From the NCBI GenBank assembly GCA_035772405.1, contig JAYKKM010000224.1, positions 1-64,000 on the forward strand: 64,000 bases of DNA. The letters run 5' to 3'. Origin of the DNA: Chrysogorgia sp. JL179-B06. Taxonomy: Eukaryota > Cnidaria > Anthozoa > Scleralcyonacea > Chrysogorgiidae. The number at the start of each line of letters is the position of its first letter. The first letter of the stretch is position 1. Positions 46,553-58,035 of this stretch are shown here, one piece after another. The position numbers and the translations under genes are program-made. The notes below the pieces were generated by a model. The model made no database searches and had not been told where the DNA came from. It was given only the letters and a program-made list of their open reading frames with translations.

Positions 46553-47125
46553 CTTTTAAAGTGCAGCAACTTTACTTTTAAAGTGCAGCAACTTTATTTT
46601 TAAAGTGCAGCAACTTTATTTTTAAAGTGCAGCAACTTTATTTTTAAAGTGCAGCAACTTTACTTTTAAAGTGCAGCAACTTTACTTTTAAAGTGCAGCA
46701 ACTTTACTTTTAAAGTGCAGCAACTTTACTTTTAAAGTGCAGCAACTTTACTTTTAAAGTGCAGCAACTTTATTTTTAAAGTGCAGCAACTTTATTTTTA
46801 AAGTGCAGCAACTTTATTTTTAAAGTGCAGCAACTTTACTTTTAAAGTGCAGCAACTTTACTTTTAAAGTGCAGCAACTTTACTTTTAAAGTGCAGCAAC
46901 TTTACTTTTAAAGTGCAGCAGTTTTACTTTTAAAGTGCAGCAACTTTACTTTTAAAGTGCAGCAGCTTTACTTTTAAAGTGCAGCAACTTTATATTCAAA
47001 GTGCAGCAACTTTACTTTTAAAGTGCAGCAACTTTACTTTTAAAGTGCAGCAACTTTACTTTTAAAGTGCAGCAACTTTACTTTTAAAGTGCAGCAACTT
47101 TACTTTTAAATTGCAGCAACTTTAC
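46553..47125 (-). repeat. 22-bp subterminal tandem repeat, right arm
   Basis: About 26 copies, a few more than in the left arm. Confidence 0.95.
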
Positions 47126-47449
47126 TTTGTAGCAACATTACTTTTAATTTGCATCAATTTTAAAAGAATTGCACCAACATTTTTATTTGTAGCATGTCCC
47201 TTGTGAGCCACCGTATGTTTGGGCCCTCAACGATTATGTACTATGCTAAACTGCTATCTCTACAGAAACAACATTATTCCTTTCTGGAAAAATAAATTTG
47301 TATAATTTATTTTTAGAAACTTATTTTTAATATAATTTCCTACATGGTGCGCTTAATTAAATTAATTTGAAGAACGCATATATATATATGTATACCTGTA
47401 GACAATATTACAAAATAATAGGATTTCCGAAAAAAATTGTAACTAACAT

Positions 47450-47521
47450 TTGCAGGAAATGGTTTCGATCCATCGACCTCTGGGTTATGGGCCCAGCACG
47501 CTTCCACTGCGCCACTCTGCT
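47450..47521 (-). tRNA. tRNA-iMet(CAU), unit 38, A1:U72 pair lost
   Basis: The 3' end reads CCTGCA, so A1 faces A72, and acceptor G6 is A. The A1:U72 pair is an initiator identity element, so this copy is probably weak. Confidence 0.72.
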
Positions 47522-47757
47522 GACGTTGCAATCAACATGGAAAATATAATTAATATCCATCGACAGTCTATGTTAGTTCGTATGCGAGAACGGATTCTGG
47601 ACAATACTAACAAATTCATAAGTGTTTAAACTAAAAATAAATTTTAATGTGAATATAGAATTTTATTCTTAACAGTATCAAAGATTAGACTATTTTTAAA
47701 ATGTAAAATATGCTATAAATATTAATTATTTCAAAAATATTTCTACTAAAAACTGAG

Positions 47758-47846
47758 TGCTCCTGGAGGGGCTCGAACCCTCGACCTTCGCATTTCCCAG
47801 ATACTGTTTAGAAGTACGACGCGTTAACCAACTGAGCTACAGGAGC
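47758..47846 (-). tRNA. tRNA-Ile-type gene with UCU anticodon, unit 38
   Basis: Acceptor and TTCGAGC T-loop intact, but the anticodon loop reads CTTCTAA, so the triplet is TCT. Last complete copy of the array. Confidence 0.68.
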
Positions 47847-48690
47847 AACTGGAAAAACTCTTTCAAAGAGGTATTCAAAGTAAATACCGCGAGTTTAAAT
47901 AAGATTTTTGTAGTTTTTTCCGAGAAATATAATTATTTTTTAATCTTCTTCAACGAAATACGAGAAAAAAATCATAAAGTTTGCATTTTAATTTGAAAAA
48001 AAATCAATCTCAAATTTAGTTTATATAGCAATAAAATTTTCGTATTGCAAATAATGTTAATATCCGATATCTTACAAACAAAAAGGTTGTTAGTACGAAA
48101 ATATTTCGATTGGTTGAAGTGAATGAAGTCCTGTTTGGGCCCTCAACGATTATGTACTGTGCTAAACTGCTATCTCTACAGAAACAACATTATTCTTTTC
48201 TGAAAGAAAATTTGGATAATTTATTTTTAGAAACTTATTCTAATGGGGAAATAAATTTAATGTAAATTTAGAATTTTGTTGGAACATAATCGAACATTAG
48301 ACTACTTTTTAAATTTAGAATATATTATCAATATTAATTACTCCAAAAATATTTTTAGTAAGACTTAATTATTCAAAACAAGGTCTGTTTAATGATTATT
48401 ATTGTTGTCGAATGGAAAAATTGTGGGTGGCAGACATTACATAGAAACGGCAATACTAAAATAGTATGGATATTTAGCAGGGTATAGATTAATCCAACGA
48501 TATCTATACTATAGGCAAATCATGCTTGTAATGCGACCAATTATAAATGCCCTTTTCCCACACAGAAAATCAAATATATCATTTTCAATTTATATATAAA
48601 TTGTATATCATGTTTGGAACTTGTATTGTGCCAATTTATCATTTTTTACCAAATAAACCAAATAATTTCCATGAAATCAAAGAGACCATG

Positions 48691-48725
48691 GAAGGGCTTC
48701 GCATTTCACACTGAGCTACAGGAGC
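48691..48725 (-). pseudogene. tRNA-Ile fragment
   Basis: CTTCGCATTTCACA joined directly to CTGAGCTACAGGAGC: the 5' acceptor and D arm fused to the variable region, with the anticodon arm deleted. Confidence 0.7.
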
Positions 48726-49283
48726 AATTGGAAACAACTGTGGTAAAGAACTGTTTAAAATAAATACCGCATGTAATATTTTTTTGCAATTGTTAAATAA
48801 ATGTTTCTTCACGGAAATGAGAAAAAACAAATCATAAATTTTGGATTTTCGACGAGAAATGATCGATCTCTGTCTTGTCGCAAATAATGTTAATAATATA
48901 TTGCAAGGAAAAAAGCGGGAAAAAATCGTTGTTTTGTTCGCAGAGGATTCTGGACAATATTAATACATACATGTATATCTGTTCAATTGCTACTGCGGCC
49001 CACCGCTAACTGTTAAATTGTCATTTTAATTTATAATTCTAGGGAGTATAAATGTACTAGGTACAGTAGATCATAGAGAAAACTTGATAGAGCACAATAT
49101 TAACATAATCATTGTTCATAAAATTCATAAAATAATTGTAATATCAAGTTCAAACCTTGTTTTGTGCTAATACCGAGAAGGAAAGCAACAAACCCAAAGC
49201 CTCTCCGCCACAAATTCAGGTGTATTCGAAAACAAATTTGAAAATGTTCTGACGAGATAATTGCTTCTTGTCCAAGGAGTAAG

Positions 49284-49340
49284 TGCTCCTGGAGGGGCTC
49301 GAACCCTCGACATGCGCACTTTCCTGATACTGTCTATAAG
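49284..49340 (-). pseudogene. tRNA-Ile 3' fragment
   Basis: Acceptor 3' strand, intact TTCGAGC T-arm, intron and anticodon TAT, then unrelated sequence; the 5' half is gone. Confidence 0.75.
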
Positions 49341-49594
49341 CGAGTTGTATGTAAAATTAATAATATTTTTTTCATATAAAAAGTAATATTTTTATGTTGA
49401 ATAAAGGTTTATTCAAGGAAATAAAAAAAAAATCGATAAGTTTAGATTTTCATTTAGGAATAATCAATCTAAAATAAAAAATGTGTTTTGCAGATGGATA
49501 TGAGTTATCTTGGTTATCCCACGCACACAAGCACTTTTTCCAAATAACGATAACTTTCTCATGCGTGCAAGGAAAAAACTTTCGTTTACTGTAT

Positions 49595-50866
49595 GTACAT
49601 CGACGAAGATACATGTGTTATTTTGTTATTACTAGATTTGTCTGCTGCTTTCGATATGGTGGACCACAAAATACTTCTCGAGAGGCTGTCCAGTCTTTTT
49701 GGAATTAGTGGAACCGTCGCAAGCAGTTTGTCCGGGTTGGTAACGAGCGCTCAACCAGTCGTATCTTGGATTGGGGATTACCCCAGGGCTCTGTCCTTGG
49801 GCCTATATTGTATTTTCTTTACACCACACCATTTGGTGACATTATGAGACGGCATGGAGTATTATGCCATCAATACGCTGATGATACTCAGATTTACCTG
49901 AACTTTCAATCATTGGAATCTGCAGATCTTGAACAGTCCCGTATAATGGTGGAAGCGTGTGTCCGTGACATTGATAAATGGATGGTTGAGAATAAATTGA
50001 AACTAAACAGTGACAAGACTGAGCTGTTAGTATTGCACTCAAAGTTCCGTCCTAGACCGTTAATCGATACTCTCATTGTTGTGGACGCTCCAGTTATAGT
50101 AACAAATACTGCAAGAAACATTGGTGTTCTTTTCGACACATGTATGAATTTTGAGCAACAAGTACGCAAATATGTAAAGCGGCGTTTTATCATATTCGGA
50201 ATATTTCCAAAGTAAGAGGAATTTTGAGTGCTGACTGAAACGTTGATTCATGCTTTTGTTACCTCAAGAATTGACAATTGTAACGTCCTGTTGTATGGTC
50301 TTCCAAAGCGCCTGATGCATCGTTTGCAACATGTACTAAACTGTGCTGCGAGACTTGTCACCTTATCCTGCAAGGCCAATCATATTACACCAATCCTCAT
50401 TCAACTGCATTGGCTTCCTGTTGAGCAACGTGTGATTTATAAAGTTTTGTTATACACGTTTAAGATCGTGAATGGTCTGGCTCCAACGTATTTAAGCGAT
50501 CTAGTTACACCTTATGTACCTACTAGAAATCTTAGATATTTTGTTAACAAATTGCTGCTTAAGCCTACAACGTATCGGCTGAAAACATATGGATCTAGAG
50601 CGTTTAGTGTTTGTGCACCGACTCTTTGGAACGCACTTCCTACGGAACTAAGAGTGAATACCTCGATTGACATTTTTAAACGCATCTTTTTAAGATAGCA
50701 TTTGATTAATTAGTTTATCATTTATTTAAGTAATTATTTGTAGTGTAGGTAACATTCTATTTTATAAACATTTGAAATTAAGATATAAGAGGTTAATTTA
50801 TATATATATATATATTAGAATGTATTATAAAGCGCATTTGGACTTTTATATATTATTATTATTACA
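49595..50866 (+). pseudogene. CR1/L2-like reverse transcriptase remnant
   Basis: Frame-shifted pieces read LLLLDLSAAFDMVDHKILLERL, GLPQGSVLGPILYFLYT and QYADDTQIYL, the reverse transcriptase core. A C-terminal piece at 50,228-50,698 has RLQHVLNCAARL, LHWLPVEQR and APTLWNALP. The endonuclease and the start of the RT are absent. The 3' end has an AAAGCGC motif and a TTATTATTATTA tail near 50,850-50,866, typical of this group. It is more decayed than, and a different family from, the copy at 21,354. Confidence 0.85.
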
Positions 50867-52330
50867 TCAGTAAAACTAACTGGCCGGTACCTTTCTCACA
50901 GATTTGCTGAACATTTGTGCTTCACAAGAGCAATGCTGTTGACAAGCATGTAGCCCAATATCTTTATAGTTTCAATCATTCCATTTCGGATATGAAAATT
51001 AGTGTCATCTCAGCCATTATTGGGGTAACGTAAAAACAAGATTGCCAAGCATGTGTAGACATTGCCAACATGTGCAGACAAAAAACGAGTGGCCTCTCGA
51101 TCACTTTATTTCCTTTTTTCTTCATGTAAACCGTTTGTTTCACTTTCTACTTATTAGCATCCACCCGCGACTTGCCTCACGGATCGACGCCAAAAATAAC
51201 AAATGACTTTCCTTCTTTTACATCTCATTAATGTTATTGTTTATCGTATCTGATTGGCTTAATTTGTCATAGGATTATTTTGCATATAAAAGTTTGTTAC
51301 CCGGTTTATAATTCACTTTACTTTTTATCTCTGTTACTTCTATATTTTATAATATGAAAAGGAGAAATAGAAGAACGTACACGTATATTAATGGACGACG
51401 TTTCGGACAATGTGTCCTTCTTCAGGTCAGAAGGACACATCGTCCGAAACGTCGTCCATTAATATACGTAAGTATAAGTTTAAAGTAGTATATATATTTT
51501 CCTATATATTCTCCTATTTCTCATTTTCATATTATATCCAGTTCTTCTGAGAACCTAGCAGCTTTCATATTTATTCTTTTTTTTACTTCTATATTTTATT
51601 CATTTAGATGAATTATCAAAGGTATACTAACGCATAAATATGCTTTTTTGAAAGTTTTTACGTTTTCTTCCATGTAGTTTTATGAAGAGTTTAGAGTAAC
51701 CATTGTCTTATAGCTAAAGTCTTTCTGTACTTGTTGTTCCGCATTTAAAAATGATCAAAAATTATTGTGATACATGCAATAAACAAAAACATGGAAAGTG
51801 CTTTATGCGGTTTTATAGACCTCTTTTATAATGGCTGCCATTTTAAATATTCTTTTATGTGCATCTATAGATTAGACTTTATAACTTTGTCAGGAAGCAA
51901 AGGTTCGTATGAATTGAAGCCATAAAGCTAATTAAGATGCACATAAAGGAATATTTAAATTTAATGTGTATACTAGAAATACGAATCCGCAATAATCCCC
52001 TCGCTCGCCTTTTCTACCACAACACGCCACCCCTTAGAGTTTCTTTTCCCCATCCATGGTACCCAGTGCCCAGACCGCGTCCGTCGATAACAAATCCCAA
52101 AAGGCCAGTTCGTCGTACGTAGATTTTGAACATTATCTCGACCAATAGATCTTCGACAATTCTACTTTCCTTATCTTACGTCATCATATGCCTTATTTGC
52201 ATAGTACAAAAACTGGAATAACTTAAGAACAAAAACAGCTATCGCCAAAATTTAAAAGAACATCCTTCCTAATTTTAGTAGAAAGTGCTTTTATTCTAAA
52301 CAAAAAAAAATGGGGTTAGGGGCACTTTAA
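50867..52330. other. Non-coding stretch
   Basis: Nothing gene-like seen apart from the hammerhead-like inverted repeat at 51,380. Confidence 0.5.
51380..51470. repeat. Inverted repeat with hammerhead-like cores
   Basis: Near-perfect 91-bp palindrome. Each strand reads GAAGGACACATNGTCCGAAACGTC, close to a hammerhead core (stem II GGAC/GTCC, then GAAAC-GUC). The catalytic CUGAUGA box is CUGAAGA or GGUCAGA, so both look inactive. Probably the junction of two head-to-head retroelement ends. Confidence 0.6.
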
Positions 52331-53063
52331 AGTAAGGGACAATGTCGTTTAACACACTTCTATATCTCACTCCGTTCTGGAGATATTCATATTTGAAAAA
52401 TATCCAAATAAGGTAATCAATGACGTATAAACCTTGACACAACATTTTGATTTATTTGTAATCCAGTTTATCTTCCAAATTATTTTACAATTGCACATTA
52501 ATAGGAATTAGTTAAATGAACAATATTACCACTCATATACATATTTCCCATGCTTACACATCAGTTTCCAGCCTCTTTCCTTCATAAAATGACATTATAC
52601 TATTTCTGTCACGTTGAATAAAATGTTCAGGCTGTAATTACACTAGAGTAAAAGTAACCGGATTCGTATTGTTTTTCATTGCCACGAGGATGCAAAACAA
52701 TGTGAATCCGGTTACTTTTTCTCTAATGTAAACGCAGCCTTAATGTTCAACAATATTCCATGTTAAACTTATGGGTGATATAAGCAATTATAGGAAAGCA
52801 AATATGCACACCACAAACAAAACAAATGTCACGGTACGAAATAAATAAATTCTGTTTTTATGTTTGAGAGGGTCTTTTATGTTTGATTTGATGGTTTCTA
52901 TCTATCTGCCAAGTTTCACATGATTTGGTAAATAATTTTGAAGATAAAGTGGATTATACAGTAAATCAAAATGTTGTGCAAATGTTTGCATATCTTTCAA
53001 ATCTGAATATCTCCAGAACGGAGTAAGAAAAAGAAGTGTGTTAAACGACAAGTGTCCCTTACT
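52331..53063. mobile_element. TTAA-flanked MITE A
   Basis: Inverted ends AGTAAGGGACA, continuing for about 150 bp with GTTTAACACACTTCT, flanked by TTAA (52,327-52,330 and 53,064-53,067). Fits Kolobok or piggyBac type duplications. No coding capacity; carries a nested element. Confidence 0.72.
52630..52741. mobile_element. Nested 112-bp MITE, hAT-like
   Basis: Near-palindromic, ends GGCTG...CAGCC, with inverted arms containing GTAACCGGATTC; 8-bp duplication AATGTTCA at 52,622-52,629 and 52,742-52,749, the length expected of hAT elements. Confidence 0.75.
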
Positions 53064-53067
53064 TTAA

Positions 53068-53740
53068 AGAGGTCATTCCAATACGACAAACTTTAGTTAA
53101 TTTTTATTTTAATAAACTTTAAGGACACAAACAATTCGTGAATATAAATCCGCGTACGTCGCACTTTCTATGCAGTAATCTATATTTATATGATAAAGAC
53201 CACTTAAAGTTAAAGCCAACAAATAACAAAATAAAAGTTGCGAAAAACAAACCAATCAGGCGAAAATAAACTGATGTGACATTTAGATCCAAAGTATTCA
53301 AATAAAACAAATTTAATAGCACTTTCAATGTTGCTAACATGAATCATTGTCCGCCATCTTGGATGTATTTTTATATGCGTGACGTCTCAACCAGGGTAAA
53401 GTGAATTTTTTTATCGAACCATCTCATGTCGTTGTGAATGTGTTTATATCGCTTTTTCAATTGAACCAAAACACTTTAAAAAGCATTCCGCGGAAACTCG
53501 GCCACCCATCAGGCTTTCCCAGGTTGTGACGTAACCAACTTTCCAGTTAATTAGCCAAAGTATTACAACAAGATGGTGGATGACAGGATTGTCTTAGGAA
53601 AAATTAAGTGTTATTGTTTTGTACAAGAGTAGTTTTGTTTACTTACCTTCGTAAGCTTGTTTGTTAATAGGTAAATCAAAAAATCGAAATTATCATTTTT
53701 GTTGCCATTACCTTTATTAGAATAAGAACGCAATAAAAAC
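53068..53740. other. Non-coding stretch between MITEs
   Basis: AT-rich; no gene, RNA or repeat recognised. Confidence 0.5.
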
Positions 53741-53744
53741 TTAA

Positions 53745-54433
53745 AGGGGAACTGTACCCAAAAAATAAATTACTTTTAAATAAAAGGACTTTGAGTATAA
53801 TATTTAGAAATGTTAATGTATTACGGTATCTGCTCTTGTACTCGAGAAATAACGTTTTCATTCTCGTATTTTATGCTTCTGGACGCTGCCATTTTCGAAT
53901 TTGCTCGACGGCTCAGACTCGAGGTCCAGTTTCTTTTCATTTTTGACGTCATTGAGTGCAAGAAACAAAAGACAAGCACTCAAGACGTCAACATTTAGGA
54001 TAACCTTTCATGTTACTCCATCACCAATATAAACATCACTGGATAACATCAAGGGAATCGAGGTGGGAGGGTTAGGAAGACACTTAAGGCGTGGGGTTAG
54101 GGTTAGAAAACTCATTAGGTGGGGGGTTAGGGTTAGAATCGATAAAGTTGTTTTGGGGTTAGCGGTTATTTCATGACGATTATATACCTCGATTCATTTG
54201 GTGATGCAGTAACATGAAAAGTTAACCAACATTTAAAAGAAAACCACCGCTGTACATCAAGCTTGAGCCGTCGAACAAACTAGAAAATGGCGGCGTCCAG
54301 AAGCATAAAATACGAGAATGAAAACGTTTTCTCGAGTACAAGAGCAGATACCGTAAAACTATTACCATTTCTAAACATTATACTTAAAGGCCTTGTATTT
54401 AAAAGTAATTTATTTTTCGGGTAAAGTTCCCCT
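53745..54433. mobile_element. TTAA-flanked MITE B
   Basis: Inverted ends AGGGGAACTGTACCC and AGGGGAACTTTACCC, extending about 170 bp, flanked by TTAA (53,741-53,744 and 54,434-54,437). A second, inner inverted repeat (TTCATGTTACTCCATCACCA) surrounds GGGTTAG-rich sequence at 54,080-54,160. Confidence 0.78.
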
Positions 54434-54437
54434 TTAA

Positions 54438-56069
54438 GAAATAACAGGTAAATTGAAAATAATCGAAGAAAAAACGTGGAAGAAAAAGCAGTTTATCATC
54501 TGTTGAATTGAAAATTATCAATGTAAATACAGTTTAACAAAGCAAAAAAATGGTCAGTGAGAAGAAATGAACCCCCTTCTCTGCTCCCCCTACCCACCTT
54601 CAGCAGAGTCTCTGCAGAGATCCCACCCGCACCGGTCCACCCGCACGGGAGCTCATACTTTCAAATATATACGCAAGCTATTTATACACCACAAAGACAA
54701 AACGTTCTATGCATGTGGGTCAAAAAGGTCCTTATAGCCCACAAGGCAGTAGAGACCAAACTCATTGTTCAGAATTTTAAGGGTTCCTACTGGGCCTTAG
54801 CGGCTACCGTAGAGCCAGAGGCCCCATCAAGCAATCCCCTACTTTCCGACCAGCCAGGTAGTCTATGCAATGCAGGGATGACCTTATCCTGAGGAAAACA
54901 CCCGCATATCTGAATCCACACAAAGTTTTGTCGTAATTATAGATCATAGATAATAGATTTCTTCAAAAGCAGAAACAAGTGCCAGTCAACTACGATTACG
55001 ACATATGGAGTTTCCGGTGCTCTTGTATACAATAATATACTCTAACAACAACACATTGTTAAAGTTACTTAACTTACTTATAAAACTAATTGGCTGACGT
55101 TTCATAAGTATCCCGAATGCAAAACATATTCCTAACCCCAAATCTTACCCTAATCCTTACCCTAATACTAACTCTGATTCTTATATGATGCTTTACTTTA
55201 GAAATAACAGCTGATTTTAATTTTGACTTTTACTACCAATAGTCTATGTGACGTTATTTCGGGATTTATATGAAACTTCACCCAACTCATAACATTTCAT
55301 TATAAAATCAATACTACAATACATTTCTAACCAATGAAACAATCATAACTACAACTATGATAGCCACACTGTCATGTGGAAAATTCAAAATAAATTGTTA
55401 AAACGAGCATCATCATTCCTTAATTGAGCGAAATTAATTGTGTTGAAATATATCGGAAAACTAGAAAATCTCGAAGAAAACGTCTAGGTTTGATAAAATG
55501 ATTTTATCCTCTATGTTAAAATATTTAATAGCATGCAAACTGATTAAAATGATTAAAATGAACTGTCCAACCCCCTTTTACGGGGGTTAGCTAAAAGAGA
55601 TGACCGAAAACGACATTTCTAGATCCAGTCTTTCTCGGGTTAGGACGTTAGGATTAGTGTTAGGATCAGGGTTGGGTTAGGATCAAGAAAGGTCTGGGTT
55701 ATCCCTATTAGTTACGATCTGTTTAGAAAATTTTCCCTGGCTTCGATACTATTTCATTGCGCAACATTTTGAAGTCAATATATACAGTACGTGATTGCAA
55801 TAGATTTGCTGATTTAAAGCAATAATATGAATAAGCACGGAACAATTTTTAACCGATTTTCATAACGAAAGCAAATCATGCTGAAAACGAATTACAATTG
55901 ATATATTTTATTCAAGATAATTTTCCATAAAAATCGTTATTAAAAATCGTTCCGTGTAACATCGCCTCTAAAGTTAATCACTTCACATAGTTTCTCCACA
56001 GGGTTGGTTGAATATGATTAATTTTTACTCTCATGTTTAGGTTATCGATTTTCTCCAACAATACTAAAT
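54438..56069. other. Non-coding stretch with degenerate TTAGGG motifs
   Basis: Short runs of CCCTAA-like repeats near 55,135-55,185 and GTTAGG-like repeats near 55,635-55,685. The longest open frame (54,557-54,892) has no domain or codon signal. Confidence 0.5.
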
Positions 56070-56257
56070 CCCGGCGCACACTAGGAGATTTTTTTCCTCG
56101 CTTGCGACAATATATGGAAATACTGCCTTGCGATGGCTAACGTCTGTCGCAAGCGACGGTCACACATGCAATATAAAACCATTTTTGATATTGTGCGACA
56201 AAAATCGCAGTTTCTTGCAACAAATATCGCTTGTGACAAAAATCGCCTACGCTGGGC
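56070..56257. mobile_element. Possible MITE with GCCCxGCG ends
   Basis: Imperfect inverted ends (CCCGGCGCACACTAGGAGAT and ATCGCCTACGCTGGGC) around repeated CGCAAGCGA and AAAAATCGC motifs. No clear target duplication. Confidence 0.5.
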
Positions 56258-57300
56258 TTTAGTGAAAAGGCCGGTGACAAGTTATGTTGTACATTTTTAG
56301 ATCAATGAGGAAAATCAATAAGTAAAATTGTACAATGAAACATTTAACTAGTCAACTGACCAAGTCAATAATCTCAACATGATATTTTCTTCCTTGAAAT
56401 ACTCGAGGGTGGATCCAGATAAAACCATGTGAGCGATCTAGGAAACTGCCATGAATTTCTGATAAATTGAAATACAATCTTTTCAATCTTATCAATAATT
56501 CATAAATAATTCATAAATAAAGTCAAAGGAAATCAGTACCGAGACGGAGGTTTGGATATGCGAGGAATAATAACTCAATTTTCTTATCGTTTCTCATTTA
56601 AAATACTTATTCGTTTGAGAAACCATATCAAACAATCGAAAGAGTGTTCCATCTTCTATTCTCATACTGTTTAATAATTCATACACCAAAATAAATAAAA
56701 TCAACTGCATGACGGAGGGTTTGAATCGGAGGAAGGTTTTAAATAAATTTGGCCAACTTTCATATCGATTTTCTCTCAAAATACCGGTTCGTTTGAGAAG
56801 CAAGTTCAAACACTCGTAAAACGTTCTTCTTCCGATTTCAAAACACCTTGAAGATCGTTAAAAAACCACGGCTTCCCTTCGTTTTTTCAACTTGCTTCTT
56901 GGTGTTTTGAAATCAGAAGATCGGTTACTCGTGTTTGAGCTATATTACTTCAAACACCTCGAAGTCGGATAAAGTGCAACGGTGATGAAAATTCGGTTAT
57001 AAAATAACATGTATGCTACGCAGGCTCTGATTGGTCAATACTCGTGTTTGGATCAAGCCATCCAAACACGGAAATTCCCGCCAAAAATTTCCTTAAGTTT
57101 TCTGCTCGTTCTCTTGTATTATTTTATAAAAGAAATAGCTGATGGTTTTTCGGTGTTTGGATACTGTGATCCAAACACTTGGGAAGTTGCTCGACTTTCG
57201 AAAAACTAAAAAATACTCGCCTAGCTGATCACAGTATCCAAACACGGAAACCATTAGGCATTTCTTTATTGCGAATTTTTTTCATAGAATCAAAGAACAC
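56258..57300. repeat. Old diverged repeats, no gene
   Basis: Two diverged direct copies of a segment with TATCGTTTCTC and TTCGTTTGAGAA lie near 56,575-56,850. Inverted pieces around GTGTTTGGATACTGTGATC occur at 57,137-57,280. Confidence 0.5.
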
Positions 57301-57501
57301 CACCAAATAACTAGGTTCACTTAATATTGAAGTGAAATGATGAATTTAAGGTTGCGAAATTTTGAACTTATTTTCTCAAATTTGACCATTTTAATAGGCC
57401 GCCATTAATGGTTTGTCGCCATTTATGAAAAGTAGCTCAAAGTTTGCAAACTTAAATTTATGATTTTGCTTTAATATTAAGTGAGTGTACTTATTTGGCG
57501 T
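57301..57501. mobile_element. Possible MITE with inverted ends
   Basis: CACCAAATAACTAGGTTCAC and a diverged complement (AAGTGAGTGTACTTATTTGG) bracket about 200 bp; no clear duplication. Confidence 0.5.
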
Positions 57502-57734
57502 TGTACTTTAAGAAATATCATTTTAAGAAATATCAGCTTCTCTTTGCTCGTTCAATTCAATTTCCATGTGCAGTTTGGATAGCGGATGCAACACTCTTTC
57601 TCGTGTTTGATTACATAAAGGATGTTCTGGGTTCGACACTTCAATTTGTATAACTTTCCTTTAGGTGACTTTTTGTCTACTGATGAATATCTGATTGATA
57701 TATTTTTATCATGGTCGTTAAAATTATGGTATAA

Positions 57735-57900
57735 CTCCATAAGTATAAGTATATAAGTATAAGTATAAGTAAAAGTATAAGTATAAGTATATAAGTATAA
57801 GTATATAAGTATATAACTCCATAAGTATATATATGTATATATATAAGTATATATAAGTATAAGTATATAATATAAGTATATATAAGTATATTATATATAA

Positions 57901-57942
<42 letters not shown>

Positions 57943-58035
57943 TATATAAGTATATATACGTATATATATAAGTATAAGTATTAAGTATATAAGTATAAGT
58001 ATATAAGTATATAACTCCATAAATATATATATGGT
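57735..58035. repeat. TA/TATAAG low-complexity tract
   Basis: Mixed (TA)n and TATAAG repeats with three copies of AACTCCATAAGTAT-like sequence. Tyr/Ile-rich open frames here are artefacts. Confidence 0.9.

Larger units (their letters stand above)
42137..47215. mobile_element. IS3EU-like fold-back DNA transposon
   Basis: 5,079 bp flanked by a 6-bp duplication TGTTTG (42,131-42,136 and 47,216-47,221). Termini are TACGGTGGCTCACAAGGGAC and its complement. Two inverted arms (about 42,137-44,016 and 44,624-47,215) each hold a 22-bp tandem array, a transposase first-exon region and an internal MITE. The roughly 600-bp centre has no recognisable gene. The rest of the integrase core is missing, so the element cannot move by itself. 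The superfamily name rests on the 6-bp duplication, TA...TA ends and an IS3-like HTH plus integrase start; it is from memory and moderately sure. Confidence 0.78.
48241..49590. other. Right flank of the tRNA array
   Basis: AT-rich sequence without a protein gene, holding decayed array pieces that show the array once extended further right. Confidence 0.6.

Noticed and set aside
42243..47125. Possible CRISPR-like arrays of 22-bp repeats
   Set aside because: There are no unique spacers; they are contiguous tandem repeats in a eukaryotic transposon.
54557..54892. 111-aa ORF MRRNEPPSLLPLPTF
   Set aside because: No recognisable domain, no supporting context, and chance length in a GC-richer patch.
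54080..55690. GGGTTAG-like patches as a possible telomere or chromosome end
   Set aside because: Short, degenerate, in mixed orientation and partly inside a MITE; flanking sequence is ordinary interior DNA.
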